Assembly: GCF_023277925.1 (NCBI RefSeq)
Contig: NZ_CP063832.1
Span: 4,446,001-4,510,000, forward strand
DNA: 64,000 nucleotides
From: Pseudomonas entomophila
GTDB lineage: Bacteria > Pseudomonadota > Gammaproteobacteria > Pseudomonadales > Pseudomonadaceae
Direction: 5' to 3'
Positions within the stretch are counted from its first letter, which is position 1, and the number at the start of each line of letters is the position of its first letter. Below, piece by piece: positions 1 through 8,607 of this stretch. A program made the translations under genes and the position numbers. The notes under the pieces were generated by a model, which saw only the letters and a program-made list of their open reading frames with translations, was not told where the DNA came from and searched no databases.

Positions 1-63
1 TGCAGAGGAGCAGAACAGGCAGGTCAGTAGGGTGGCGCGGGCAAAGGCGGTACTGCGGGGCAT
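1..63 (-). CDS. N-terminus of an exported protein, cut by the left edge
   Basis: Reading leftwards from an ATG at 63, the first 21 residues are MPRSTAFARATLLTCLFCSSA: a basic start, a hydrophobic core and small residues, which looks like a signal peptide. The rest of the gene lies outside the window, so no function can be given. No strong Shine–Dalgarno is visible upstream, so the start is tentative. The gene diverges from the carbonic anhydrase gene across about 435 bases, in which I see one promoter and no further gene. Confidence 0.4.
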   Translation of the reverse strand, partial: MPRSTAFARATLLTCLFCSSA

Positions 64-271
64 GACGATCCGTGTCTGGCATTTGTAAAAGGGGGCGCAT
101 CCTATACTGGCAAAGTGCTTTAAATAAATCGGAACAGCGACATGTTGTTTGTCTGAAAGCTCGTGGTAGAGCGGTTGAAAGCGGATTTTCCGGTCACCGC
201 CCTGGTCAAGCGAGAGCGCCCTCGCTAGGTTCAACCCGGCTAATCAACACCATTATTTGTACTCATGCCTC

Positions 272-299
272 TTGGCACCTGATGTAATTTTGCTATTAT
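272..299 (+). promoter_or_regulatory. Predicted sigma-70 promoter for the carbonic anhydrase/SulP pair
   Basis: TTGGCA at 272–277 and TATTAT at 294–299 are separated by 16 bases, close to the sigma-70 consensus. Transcription would start near 306, leaving a leader of about 195 bases. The rest of the 64–500 gap holds only a short dyad (arms 209–214 and 221–226) and no convincing open frame. Confidence 0.45.
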
Positions 300-500
300 C
301 GAAAGCCCGCCAAAATGTTCTGGAACGCCCGTTCTAGAGCCTCCGGAATTAAGTTTCAGTTAAGATTTCTCCGCTAGCGTAGGAATCCAGTCCACAGCGA
401 CTGTGATCATTTGCCTGTGCGCGTCATCTAAATCCCCGCATAGCCAGAATCTTTCCCCGGTAAACTGGAACTTACCTTCAAACCGTCAAGAGGATGAATC

Positions 501-1220
501 ATGCCCATCAAGGACCCATCCAAGGTTGTCCCGGCCGCACCCGCCGAAAGCGCCGATGCCGCCCTGAAGCATATCGTCGACGGCTTCCTGCGGTTCCACA
601 CCGAAGTCTTCCCCGAGCAGCAGGAGCTGTTCAAGAAGCTGGCCACCGCGCAAAAGCCGCGGGCCATGTTCATCACCTGCGCCGACTCGCGCATCGTCCC
701 CGAGCTGATCACCCAGAGCTCGCCGGGCGACCTGTTCGTCACCCGTAACGTCGGCAACGTCGTGCCGCCGTATGGCCAGATGAATGGTGGTGTCTCCAGC
801 GCCATCGAATACGCGGTGCTGGCGCTGGGCGTGCATCACATCATCGTCTGCGGCCACTCCGACTGCGGCGCGATGCGCGCGGTGCTCAACCCGCACTCGC
901 TGGACAAGATGCCGACCGTTTCCGCCTGGCTGCGCCATGCCGAAGTGGCGCGCACGGTGATCGAGGACAACTGCTCCTGCGGTAGCGAGCATGAAAGCAT
1001 GCAGCTGCTGACCAAAGAGAACGTCATCGCCCAGCTGCACCACCTGCGCACTCACCCTTCGGTCGCCTCGCGCCTGGCGGCCGGCCAGTTGCACATCCAT
1101 GGCTGGATCTACGACATCGAAACCAGCCAGATCGAAGCCTACGATGCCGCCAGCGACCGCTTCCTGCCGCTGACCGCAGGCCAGCCGATCCCCTCCGCTA
1201 CTCCGAGAGGCCGCTACTAA
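501..1220 (+). CDS. Beta-class carbonic anhydrase
   Basis: This is a cytoplasmic zinc enzyme that interconverts CO2 and bicarbonate. The 239-residue protein has the complete beta-class zinc site: C60 and D62-x-R64 in the CADSR motif, then H119 and C122 in CGHSDCGA. The Asp–Arg dyad and the RNVGN loop (82–86) are also present. An AGAGGA ribosome-binding site at 488–493 fixes the ATG at 501. The next gene, 189 bases downstream on the same strand, encodes a SulP-family transporter. That pairing suggests the two act together on bicarbonate supply or pH balance, but this is inferred from context. Length and motifs are normal for the family, with nothing broken. Confidence 0.93.
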   Translation: MPIKDPSKVVPAAPAESADAALKHIVDGFLRFHTEVFPEQQELFKKLATAQKPRAMFITCADSRIVPELITQSSPGDLFVTRNVGNVVPPYGQMNGGVSSAIEYAVLALGVHHIIVCGHSDCGAMRAVLNPHSLDKMPTVSAWLRHAEVARTVIEDNCSCGSEHESMQLLTKENVIAQLHHLRTHPSVASRLAAGQLHIHGWIYDIETSQIEAYDAASDRFLPLTAGQPIPSATPRGRY

Positions 1221-1255
1221 GCGCCCCGAACACGCTGAAACGACCTTGATAGCCG

Positions 1256-1276
1256 GCTGCACCCGATGGGTGCGGC
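1256..1276 (+). terminator. Weak hairpin after the carbonic anhydrase gene
   Basis: Nine-base arms at 1256–1264 and 1268–1276 pair with one G·U and a GAT loop. There is no clear T-run, so it may only attenuate read-through into the SulP gene. Confidence 0.25.
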
Positions 1277-1409
1277 GCGGTCTTCGCCTGCCTTGAATTT
1301 CCCTGGACGCCTTGCCGGCAAAACCGCTGGCGGCCCGCGCCTGCGCGCGATTCAGGGATCCCCGTGCCTACGGCCAGAGGAATGGCCGTGAACTTGAGAA
1401 AGGAGCGTC

Positions 1410-2945
1410 ATGGTGAACAAGACACAGATCAAAGCGGCATTGCCGCGTGAGTTACTGGCCTCGGTGGTGGTGTTCCTGGTGGCCCTGCCATTGTGCATGG
1501 GCATTGCCATCGCCTCCGGTATGCCCCCGGCCAAAGGCCTGATCACCGGCATCATCGGCGGCGTCGTGGTGGGCTTCCTGGCGGGTTCGCCATTGCAGGT
1601 GAGCGGCCCGGCGGCGGGCCTGGCGGTGCTGGTATTCGAGTTGGTGCGTCAGCATGGCATGGCCATGCTCGGGCCGATCCTGTTGCTGGCGGGGTTGCTG
1701 CAGTTGCTGGCCGGGCGCCTGCGGCTGGGCTGCTGGTTCCGGGTGACGGCGCCGGCGGTGGTGTACGGCATGCTCGCCGGTATCGGCGTGCTGATCGTGC
1801 TGTCCCAGGTGCATGTGATGTTCGACACGGCGCCGCAGCCGTCGGGTGTGGATAACCTGCTGGGCTTCCCGGCGACGCTGGCTTCGGCCCTGCCTCTGGA
1901 AAGCGCGGGCAATGGCTGGCAGGCCGGCGCACTGGGCTTGGGCACCATCGCCATCATGTGGGGCTGGGAGCGCTTTCGCCCGCAACGTCTGCGCTTCATC
2001 CCCGGTGCGCTGCTCGGGGTCGCGGCGATGACTGTCGTCAGCTTGTGGCTGGCACTGCCGGTCAATCGTGTGCAGGTGCCTGCCGACCTGTCCCAAGCCA
2101 TCGACTGGCTGCGCCCGGACGATTTGCTCAAGCTGGCCGACCCGACGTTGTTGGTAGCGGCCTTTGCCCTGGCGTTCATCGCCAGTGCCGAAACGTTGCT
2201 GTCGGCTGCCGCAGTGGATCGCATGCACAGCGGCCAGCGGTCGGACTTCGACCGTGAACTGTCGGCGCAGGGTGTCGGTAACATGCTCTGCGGCGTGCTC
2301 GGCGCGCTGCCGATGACCGGGGTGATCGTGCGCAGCTCGGCCAACGTGCAGGCCGGCGCGCAGACCCGGGCTTCGGCGATTCTGCATGGCCTGTGGTTGC
2401 TGGCCTTCGTGGTCGCGTTGAGCAGCGTGCTGCAGCAGATCCCGGTAGCGAGCCTGGCGGGTGTGCTGGTGTACACCGGCGTGAAGCTGGTGGATTTCAA
2501 GGCGTTCCGTAGCCTGGGCCGTTATGGGCGGATGCCGATGTTCACCTATGCCGCCACGGCACTGGCGATCGTGTTCACTGACTTGTTGACCGGTGTGCTG
2601 CTGGGATTCGCCCTCACCTTGCTGAAGCTGGCGTTCAAGGCGGCGCGGTTGAAGATCAACCTGGTGGCGCTGGAAGCGCCGGGGCATATGGAGCTGCGCA
2701 TGAGTGGGGCGGCGACCTTCCTCAAGGTGCCGGCGCTGACCCAGGTGCTGGAGACCGTGCCGGAAGGGACGACGCTGCATGTGCCGTTGGGCAACCTGAG
2801 TTATATCGACCACTCCTGCCTGGAACTGCTGGAGGACTGGGGGCGCAGTGGCGCGGCCAAGGGGGCGCGGTTGGTGCTGGAGGAGCGGCGGCTGAAGCGA
2901 CGGGTCGAGGGTAGGTTACGGACTACGGCAGGCGTTGAGGCGTGA
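1410..2945 (+). CDS. SulP-family anion (sulfate/bicarbonate) transporter with STAS domain
   Basis: This is an inner-membrane permease of 511 residues. The first ~400 residues are strongly hydrophobic with glycine- and proline-rich segments (for example SGPAAGLAVLV), as in the SulP transport core. The last ~90 residues form a soluble STAS domain containing LGNLSYIDHSCLELLEDW. AGGAG at 1401–1405 supports the ATG at 1410. SulP members carry sulfate, bicarbonate, dicarboxylates or other anions, and sequence alone does not decide among them. The carbonic anhydrase gene just upstream makes bicarbonate a reasonable guess. A long hairpin follows the stop codon and separates it from a convergent gene. 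Confidence 0.85.
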   Translation: MVNKTQIKAALPRELLASVVVFLVALPLCMGIAIASGMPPAKGLITGIIGGVVVGFLAGSPLQVSGPAAGLAVLVFELVRQHGMAMLGPILLLAGLLQLLAGRLRLGCWFRVTAPAVVYGMLAGIGVLIVLSQVHVMFDTAPQPSGVDNLLGFPATLASALPLESAGNGWQAGALGLGTIAIMWGWERFRPQRLRFIPGALLGVAAMTVVSLWLALPVNRVQVPADLSQAIDWLRPDDLLKLADPTLLVAAFALAFIASAETLLSAAAVDRMHSGQRSDFDRELSAQGVGNMLCGVLGALPMTGVIVRSSANVQAGAQTRASAILHGLWLLAFVVALSSVLQQIPVASLAGVLVYTGVKLVDFKAFRSLGRYGRMPMFTYAATALAIVFTDLLTGVLLGFALTLLKLAFKAARLKINLVALEAPGHMELRMSGAATFLKVPALTQVLETVPEGTTLHVPLGNLSYIDHSCLELLEDWGRSGAAKGARLVLEERRLKRRVEGRLRTTAGVEA

Positions 2946-2954
2946 GTGAGACAG

Positions 2955-2999
2955 TTCACCGGCAAGCCGGCTCCTACCTGGAGCCGGCTTGCCGGTGAA
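2955..2999. repeat. Perfect 20-bp-arm palindrome (REP-like), bidirectional terminator
   Basis: The arms 2955–2974 and 2980–2999 are exact reverse complements around a 5-base loop. The core is the GCCGGC…GCCGGC type with the CTCCTAC tail shared by other intergenic palindromes here. It lies between convergent genes and probably ends transcription from both sides. Confidence 0.75.
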
Positions 3000-3017
3000 T
3001 GGCTGCAAACAGTCAGC

Positions 3018-3659
3018 TCAAGCCGACTGCCCCAGTTCGACCCCGAGCTGGCGCGACAGGCACGGCCAGCGTTTCCAGGCTGCGCCGGTTTCCGGGCTCG
3101 ACAGCCTGTCGCGGTAGGTTTCCACCGATTCGGCGGCAAAACTCTCGTCATCGAGCATTTCATCCACCGAATGGTGCACCACCTCGTCCAGCTGGTTGGC
3201 GAAGGTCTCGCCAATCAACTGGTGGGCGATCAGGTTGGCCACCGTGGTGTCCACCGGAATCAGCGGCTGCTGGAAGTGGCGGATGTACAGGTCGTTGACC
3301 TCCTCGACCAGGCGGTGCGCCAGGTAGGCCTCGTCCAGCAGGCAGTCGAGACCGACATGGCCGGCCATCACGCTGGGCGGCTGCAGGAAGTAGGCTTCGG
3401 CGATTTTCAGCACCGGTTTGATCTGCGACTCGATGCCGGCCTCAAGCGCCACGTTATGCGCGGCCTCGAGCAGTTCCGGAACCTCGTTGATGTAGGCGCT
3501 GACGAAACGTGCCAGCGTACCCTGGGCATCCTGCTGGGGTAATTGGATCGAGGGATGCAGGTGTGGCAGTTGCAGTTCGAGGCGGGCTTTCAGTTGGCCT
3601 GTGCGGCTCTCATGTTGATGGGCGGTTTCGATCTGCTCGCGTACAGCAGCGATGTTCAT
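3018..3659 (-). CDS. Conserved hypothetical protein next to the cox cluster
   Basis: This 213-residue protein is soluble, mostly helical and acidic, with no signal peptide, membrane segment or recognisable catalytic motif. Cysteine is sparse. CTGGAG sits before the ATG at 3659. I recognise it only as a Pseudomonas conserved protein that tends to sit between the SulP gene and the cytochrome oxidase genes, and I cannot assign a function. It is convergent with the SulP gene and divergent from coxB, so it has its own promoter somewhere in 3660–3860. Codon usage looks like that of its neighbours. Confidence 0.7.
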   Translation of the reverse strand: MNIAAVREQIETAHQHESRTGQLKARLELQLPHLHPSIQLPQQDAQGTLARFVSAYINEVPELLEAAHNVALEAGIESQIKPVLKIAEAYFLQPPSVMAGHVGLDCLLDEAYLAHRLVEEVNDLYIRHFQQPLIPVDTTVANLIAHQLIGETFANQLDEVVHHSVDEMLDDESFAAESVETYRDRLSSPETGAAWKRWPCLSRQLGVELGQSA

Positions 3660-3861
3660 GACAACTCCAGGGACAAGGCGTTACAAACGGAAGACACTAA
3701 GTTAGCTTGCTTACGAGAATGCCTAAGACGCATTTGTTATATCTCTGAGACACGTGTAGGAAATTGGCTATATCAATGTGCCATCATTGTGTCCCGCCCC
3801 AGTATTCATGCGGCTTTCAGCGCAAACGTTTGGATGGGTGAAGATCATTTAAAACCCTTCA

Positions 3862-3889
3862 TTGCGCACCATTGGTCGGTGTCTATACT
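3862..3889 (+). promoter_or_regulatory. Predicted cox operon promoter with RpoS-like -10
   Basis: TTGCGC at 3862–3867 and TATACT at 3884–3889 are 16 bases apart. The -10 is preceded by C (CTATACT), a pattern favoured by RpoS. Transcription would begin near 3896, about 143 bases before coxB. No further gene is visible in the 3660–4038 gap, which is somewhat AT-richer than the coding regions around it. Confidence 0.5.
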
Positions 3890-4038
3890 CCGCTTGAAAC
3901 GTGATTCGTTGATGAGGCCCGACTGCCGTTTGCAGGGGGCTCGGTCGTCGAAGCCAGGCAGTCTTGGCCACCGTTCCCCCCTATGTCGTAAGGTCGTCCG
4001 CGCCTCCGGGACTACAAGAACGATAAGGGGAACCCGCA

Positions 4039-5166
4039 ATGATGCGACATCCACATGTCTGGATGGGCCTGTTGCTGTGGTCGGTGTTTGGTCAGGCACA
4101 GGCGGCATGGACCGTGAACATGGCTCCCGGGGCGACGGACGTCTCCAACGCCGTGTTCGACCTGCACATGACCATCTTCTGGATCTGCGTGATCATTGGC
4201 ATCGTGGTGTTCGGCGCGATGTTCTGGTCGATGGTCATCCACCGCCGCTCCACCGGCCAGCAGCCCGCGCATTTCCATGAGCACACCTGGGTGGAAATCC
4301 TCTGGACCGTCGTCCCCTTCCTTATCCTCGTGGCCATGGCCATCCCGGCCACCAAGACCCTGATCGACATCTACGACGCCAGTGAGTCGGACATCGACAT
4401 CCAGGTCACTGGCTACCAGTGGAAGTGGCACTACAAGTACCTGGGCCAGGACGTGGAGTTCTTCAGTAACCTGGCCACCCCCGCCGACCAGATCCACAAC
4501 AAGGCGCCCAAGGACGAGCACTACCTGCTTGAAGTCGACCAGCCGCTAGTGCTGCCGGTAGGGGCCAAGGTGCGCTTTCTGGTCACTGCCGCCGATGTCA
4601 TCCATTCGTGGTGGGTGCCCGCCTTCGCGGTCAAGCGCGACGCCATTCCCGGCTTCGTCAACGAGGCCTGGACCCGCATCGAGAAGCCCGGCATCTACCG
4701 TGGCCAGTGCACCGAACTGTGTGGCAAGGACCATGGCTTCATGCCGGTGGTGGTGGAGGTGAAGTCCAAGGCCGACTACGAGACCTGGCTGGGCGAGCGC
4801 AAGGCCGAGGCGGCCAAGCTCAAGGAGCTGACCAGCAAGGACTGGACCCTGCAGGAGCTGGTCGAACGCGGCGACAAGGTCTACCACACCACCTGCGTGG
4901 CCTGCCACCAGGCCGAGGGCCAGGGCCTGCCGCCGATGTTCCCGGCACTCAAGGGCTCGAAGATCGCCACCGGGCCGAAGGAAGGCCACCTGAGCATCGT
5001 CTTCCACGGCAAACCCGGCACTGCCATGGCCGCGTTCGGCAAGCAGCTGTCGGAAGTCGACATCGCCGCCGTGGTCACCTACGAGCGCAACGCCTGGGGC
5101 AACAACAAGGGCGACATGGTCACGCCGAAGGACGTGCTGGCGCTCAAGCAGGCAGAAAGCAAATGA
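4039..5166 (+). CDS. coxB: Cytochrome c oxidase subunit II with fused cytochrome c domain
   Basis: This subunit receives electrons for the aa3-type terminal oxidase. The 375-residue protein has a signal peptide (about 1–22), two membrane helices (about 45–110) and a periplasmic cupredoxin domain. The CuA ligands are H189 and the CTELCGKDHGFM block: C224, C228, H232 and M235. A C-terminal class I cytochrome c follows, with CVACH at 286–290 and a probable axial M330, making it a caa3-like subunit II. AAGGGG at 4025–4030 supports ATG 4039, although ATG 4042 is also possible. It is the first gene of coxB–coxA–ctaG–coxC, with 31 bases before coxA. Confidence 0.96.
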   Translation: MMRHPHVWMGLLLWSVFGQAQAAWTVNMAPGATDVSNAVFDLHMTIFWICVIIGIVVFGAMFWSMVIHRRSTGQQPAHFHEHTWVEILWTVVPFLILVAMAIPATKTLIDIYDASESDIDIQVTGYQWKWHYKYLGQDVEFFSNLATPADQIHNKAPKDEHYLLEVDQPLVLPVGAKVRFLVTAADVIHSWWVPAFAVKRDAIPGFVNEAWTRIEKPGIYRGQCTELCGKDHGFMPVVVEVKSKADYETWLGERKAEAAKLKELTSKDWTLQELVERGDKVYHTTCVACHQAEGQGLPPMFPALKGSKIATGPKEGHLSIVFHGKPGTAMAAFGKQLSEVDIAAVVTYERNAWGNNKGDMVTPKDVLALKQAESK

Positions 5167-5197
5167 ACCGGTGCCCTAGGGTTGCAGGAGACAGGAC

Positions 5198-6787
5198 ATG
5201 AGTGCAGTGATCGACGACCACGCCCACGGTCATGAACACGCCCACGGCCCGGCCAAGGGCCTGATGCGCTGGGTGCTGACCACCAACCACAAGGACATCG
5301 GCACGATGTACCTGTGGTTCGCCTTCACCATGTTCCTGCTCGGCGGTTCGTTCGCCATGGTGATCCGCGCCGAGCTGTTCCAGCCCGGGCTGCAGATTGT
5401 CGAGCCGGCGTTCTTCAACCAGATGACCACCATGCACGGGCTGATCATGGTGTTCGGCGCGGTGATGCCGGCCTTCGTCGGGCTGGCCAACTGGATGATC
5501 CCGCTGATGATTGGTGCCCCGGACATGGCCCTGCCGCGCATGAACAACTTCAGTTTCTGGCTGCTGCCGGCGGCGTTCCTGCTGCTGGTCTCGACCCTGT
5601 TCAGCCCTGGCGGCGGGCCCAACTTTGGTTGGACCTTCTACGCCCCGCTGTCGACCACCTACGCCCCGGCCAGCGTAACGTTCTTCATCTTCGCCATCCA
5701 CTTGATGGGCATCAGCTCGATCATGGGCGCGATCAACGTGATCGCCACCATCCTCAACCTGCGCGCCCCAGGCATGACCCTGATGAAGATGCCGCTGTTC
5801 GTCTGGACCTGGCTGATCACTGCGTTCCTGCTGATCGCGGTGATGCCGGTGCTGGCCGGCGTGGTGACCATGATGCTGATGGACATCCACTTCGGCACCA
5901 GCTTCTTCAGTGCCGCCGGCGGCGGTGACCCGGTGCTGTTCCAGCACGTGTTCTGGTTCTTCGGCCACCCCGAGGTGTACATCATGATCCTGCCCGCCTT
6001 CGGCGCGGTCAGTTCGATCATCCCGGCATTCTCGCGCAAGCCGCTGTTCGGCTACACCTCGATGGTCTACGCCACCGGGGCGATCGCCTTCCTGTCGTTC
6101 ATCGTCTGGGCACACCACATGTTCGTGGTGGGCATACCGGTGGTCGGCGAGCTGTTCTTCATGTACGCCACCATGCTGATCGCCGTGCCCACCGGGGTGA
6201 AGGTGTTCAACTGGGTCAGCACCATGTGGGAGGGCTCGCTGACCTTCGAGGCGCCGATGCTGTTCGCCATCGCCTTCGTCATCCTGTTCACCATCGGCGG
6301 GTTCTCCGGGCTGATGCTGGCCATCGCCCCGGCGGACTTCCAGTACCACGACACCTACTTCGTCGTGGCGCACTTCCACTACGTGCTGGTGCCCGGGGCG
6401 ATCTTCGGCATCTTCGCCTCGGCGTACTACTGGCTGCCGAAGTGGACCGGCCACATGTACGACGAAACCCTGGCCAAGCTGCATTTCTGGCTATCGTTCG
6501 TGGGCATGAACATGGCCTTCTTCCCCATGCACTTCGTCGGGCTGGCCGGCATGCCGCGGCGGATCCCCGACTACAACCTGCAGTTCGCCGACTTCAACAT
6601 GGTGTCGTCGATCGGTGCGTTCATCTTTGGTGCCACCCAGGTGTTCTTCCTGTTCATCGTCATCAAGTGCATCCGCGGGGGTACGCCGGCCCCGGCCAAG
6701 CCCTGGGATGGCGCCGATGGTTTGGAGTGGACGGTGCCGTCGCCGGCGCCCTACCACACTTTCCAGACCCCGCCGGACGTGAAGTAG
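5198..6787 (+). CDS. coxA: Cytochrome c oxidase subunit I (aa3 type)
   Basis: This is the catalytic subunit that reduces O2 and pumps protons in the inner membrane. The 529 residues form about 12 helices. Visible ligands are H80 (low-spin heme a), H257 in HPEVY with Y261 (CuB His–Tyr pair), H306–H307 (CuB), H392 (heme a3) and H394 (heme a). The glutamate in GHPEVY (E259) places it in the A1 class with a normal D-channel. A GGAG ribosome-binding site precedes ATG 5198. The stop codon overlaps the ribosome-binding site of ctaG, which suggests coupled translation. Confidence 0.97.
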   Translation: MSAVIDDHAHGHEHAHGPAKGLMRWVLTTNHKDIGTMYLWFAFTMFLLGGSFAMVIRAELFQPGLQIVEPAFFNQMTTMHGLIMVFGAVMPAFVGLANWMIPLMIGAPDMALPRMNNFSFWLLPAAFLLLVSTLFSPGGGPNFGWTFYAPLSTTYAPASVTFFIFAIHLMGISSIMGAINVIATILNLRAPGMTLMKMPLFVWTWLITAFLLIAVMPVLAGVVTMMLMDIHFGTSFFSAAGGGDPVLFQHVFWFFGHPEVYIMILPAFGAVSSIIPAFSRKPLFGYTSMVYATGAIAFLSFIVWAHHMFVVGIPVVGELFFMYATMLIAVPTGVKVFNWVSTMWEGSLTFEAPMLFAIAFVILFTIGGFSGLMLAIAPADFQYHDTYFVVAHFHYVLVPGAIFGIFASAYYWLPKWTGHMYDETLAKLHFWLSFVGMNMAFFPMHFVGLAGMPRRIPDYNLQFADFNMVSSIGAFIFGATQVFFLFIVIKCIRGGTPAPAKPWDGADGLEWTVPSPAPYHTFQTPPDVK

Positions 6788-6797
6788 GAGCCCTGCG

Positions 6798-7355
6798 ATG
6801 GACGGCCTGTCGCTCAAACGCCTGGTCACCCGCCTGCTGATGCTGACGGTGGTGATGTTCGCCTTCGGCTTCGCCCTGGTGCCGATCTATGACGTGATGT
6901 GCAAGGCCTTCGGCATCAATGGCAAGACTGGCGGGCAGTACGAGGGCAGCCAGGTCAGCGACCCGTCGCGTTCGGTACGGGTGCAGTTCATGTCGACCAA
7001 TGCCGGCGACATGAGCTGGGAGTTCCACTCCACCGCCGACCAGCTCGAGGTCAACCCGGGAGCGGTGAACCAGATGATCTTCATCGCCCGCAACCCCACC
7101 GACAAGCCCATGAGCGCCCAGGCCATCCCCAGCATCACCCCGGCCGAGGCCGCGGCGTACTTCCACAAGACCGAGTGCTTCTGCTTCACCCAGCAGGTGC
7201 TGCAGCCGGGGGAGCGCATCGAGATGCCGGTGCGTTTCATCGTCGACCGCGACCTGCCGGAGTCGGTGAAACACCTGACCCTGGCCTACACCCTGTTCGA
7301 CATCACCGCTCGCCACCCTCCGGTCGCCCATGTCGCGACCGAGGCCGCCCGTTGA
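6798..7355 (+). CDS. ctaG: Cytochrome c oxidase assembly protein CtaG (Cox11 family)
   Basis: This copper chaperone delivers copper to the CuB site of subunit I. The 185-residue protein has one N-terminal membrane helix (about 12–30) and a periplasmic domain. The copper-binding CFCF motif is at 127–130, within ECFCFTQQ. TAGGAG, which includes the coxA stop codon, is the ribosome-binding site, 8 bases before ATG 6798. The length is usual for the family, and its place between coxA and coxC is the standard order in Pseudomonas. Confidence 0.95.
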   Translation: MDGLSLKRLVTRLLMLTVVMFAFGFALVPIYDVMCKAFGINGKTGGQYEGSQVSDPSRSVRVQFMSTNAGDMSWEFHSTADQLEVNPGAVNQMIFIARNPTDKPMSAQAIPSITPAEAAAYFHKTECFCFTQQVLQPGERIEMPVRFIVDRDLPESVKHLTLAYTLFDITARHPPVAHVATEAAR

Positions 7356-7371
7356 GGGAAGGAGATCAACC

Positions 7372-8259
7372 ATGGCAAGCCACGAGCATTACTACGTCCC
7401 GGCGCAGAGCAAGTGGCCGATCATCGCCACGATCGGCATGTTCATCACCGTGTTCGGCCTGGGCACCTGGTTCAACGACCTCAAGGCCGGCCACCCGGAA
7501 TCCCACGGGCCGCTGATCTTCTTCGTCGGCGGGTTGTTCCTGGCGTACATGTTGTTCGGCTGGTTCGGCGCGGTGGTCAAGGAGAGCCATGCGGGGCTTT
7601 ACAGCGCGCAGATGGACCGCTCGTTCCGCTGGGGCATGAGCTGGTTCATCTTCTCGGAGGTGATGTTCTTCCTGGCGTTCTTCGGGGCGCTGTTCTATGT
7701 GCGGGTGCTGGCAGGGCCCTGGCTGGGGGGCGAGGGGCACAAGGGCGTGGCGCACATGCTCTGGCCCAACTTCGAGTTTGTCTGGCCACTGCTGCACACG
7801 CCCGATCCGAAACTGTTCCCGCCACCGAAGGAAGTCATCGACCCGTGGCACCTGCCGTTGATCAACACCATCCTGCTGGTGAGCTCCAGCGTGACCGTGA
7901 CCATCGCCCACCATGCCTTGCGCAAGGGGCATCGCGGCCCGCTGAAACTCTGGCTGGGGCTGACGATCCTGCTAGGGCTGTCATTCCTGGCGTTGCAGGC
8001 CTACGAGTACCACGAGGCCTACACCAAGCTGGGGTTGACGCTGGGGTCTGGGATCTATGGCGCGACGTTCTTCATGCTCACGGGCTTTCACGGTGCGCAT
8101 GTGACGTTGGGGACGGTGATCCTGTTCGTGATGTTCTGCCGGGTGTTGCGGGGGCATTTCAACCCGGAGAAGCACTTCGGCTTCGAGGCGGCGAGCTGGT
8201 ACTGGCACTTCGTCGATGTGGTGTGGGTGGGGTTGTTCATCTTTGTGTATGTGCTGTAG
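7372..8259 (+). CDS. coxC: Cytochrome c oxidase subunit III
   Basis: This 295-residue integral membrane subunit stabilises the oxidase. It shows about seven hydrophobic helices and the typical WFGAVVKESHAGLY, EVMFFLAFFGA, TGFHGAHV and WYWHFVDVVW blocks. A strong GGAGA ribosome-binding site at 7360–7364 selects ATG 7372 (MASHEHYYVP) over in-frame starts further upstream inside ctaG. The stop codon TAG lies inside the conserved tail of a downstream REP-like palindrome. No + strand gene follows directly, so this transcript probably ends here. Confidence 0.96.
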   Translation: MASHEHYYVPAQSKWPIIATIGMFITVFGLGTWFNDLKAGHPESHGPLIFFVGGLFLAYMLFGWFGAVVKESHAGLYSAQMDRSFRWGMSWFIFSEVMFFLAFFGALFYVRVLAGPWLGGEGHKGVAHMLWPNFEFVWPLLHTPDPKLFPPPKEVIDPWHLPLINTILLVSSSVTVTIAHHALRKGHRGPLKLWLGLTILLGLSFLALQAYEYHEAYTKLGLTLGSGIYGATFFMLTGFHGAHVTLGTVILFVMFCRVLRGHFNPEKHFGFEAASWYWHFVDVVWVGLFIFVYVL

Positions 8260-8326
8260 GGGCAGCGTCAGCCGCGACGCAGGCACCCGCTTTGTGGGTG
8301 ATCGCGGCTGACGCCGCTCCTACAGG
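8256..8326. repeat. REP-like nested palindrome after coxC
   Basis: The outer arms CGTCAGCCGCGA (8266–8277) and TCGCGGCTGACG (8302–8313) enclose a smaller CACCCGC/GTGGGTG stem. CTGTAGGG on the left and CTCCTACAGGG on the right form the shared tail. The TAG in the left tail is the coxC stop codon. It probably acts as a terminator between coxC and the convergent DUF2909 gene. Confidence 0.7.
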
Positions 8327-8340
8327 GGGTGGAGGTGATT

Positions 8341-8544
8341 TCAGAAGGGGGCGTGCGATACCAGCTGGCCGCTGATGAAGCCCCAGGCCACCAGCCCGAT
8401 GGTCAGGGCCGCCAGGGTGACACGCACGGTCAGGGCCTTGAGCAGGCGGGTCGAGTGGTCATCGTCCTTGACCAGGAATACCAGGCCACTGAACAGGCTG
8501 GCGACCGTGGCCAGCAGCATCAGGACAATCGCGGCCTTGAGCAT
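8341..8544 (-). CDS. DUF2909 twin-transmembrane small protein
   Basis: This 67-residue protein has two hydrophobic segments (about 3–25 and 40–62) joined by a short charged loop containing KDDDHSTR. This is the twin-helix form of DUF2909 proteins found in cytochrome oxidase clusters. CCGGAG precedes ATG 8544. It is the only gene in the block on the reverse strand, wedged between coxC and the SURF1 gene. It diverges from SURF1 across 63 bases that contain a reverse-strand CTATACT (8579–8585), which could be its -10. A role in oxidase assembly or stability is plausible from position but not shown. Confidence 0.75.
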   Translation of the reverse strand: MLKAAIVLMLLATVASLFSGLVFLVKDDDHSTRLLKALTVRVTLAALTIGLVAWGFISGQLVSHAPF

Positions 8545-8607
8545 GGCGCTACTCCGGGGGGATGCGGTGATGAGGACAAGTATAGCGGTTGCCCAGACGA
8601 GGCCCCG

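Noticed and set aside
83..108. TTGTAA…TATACT as a promoter near the left edge
   Set aside because: Spacing is only 14 bases, too short for sigma-70.
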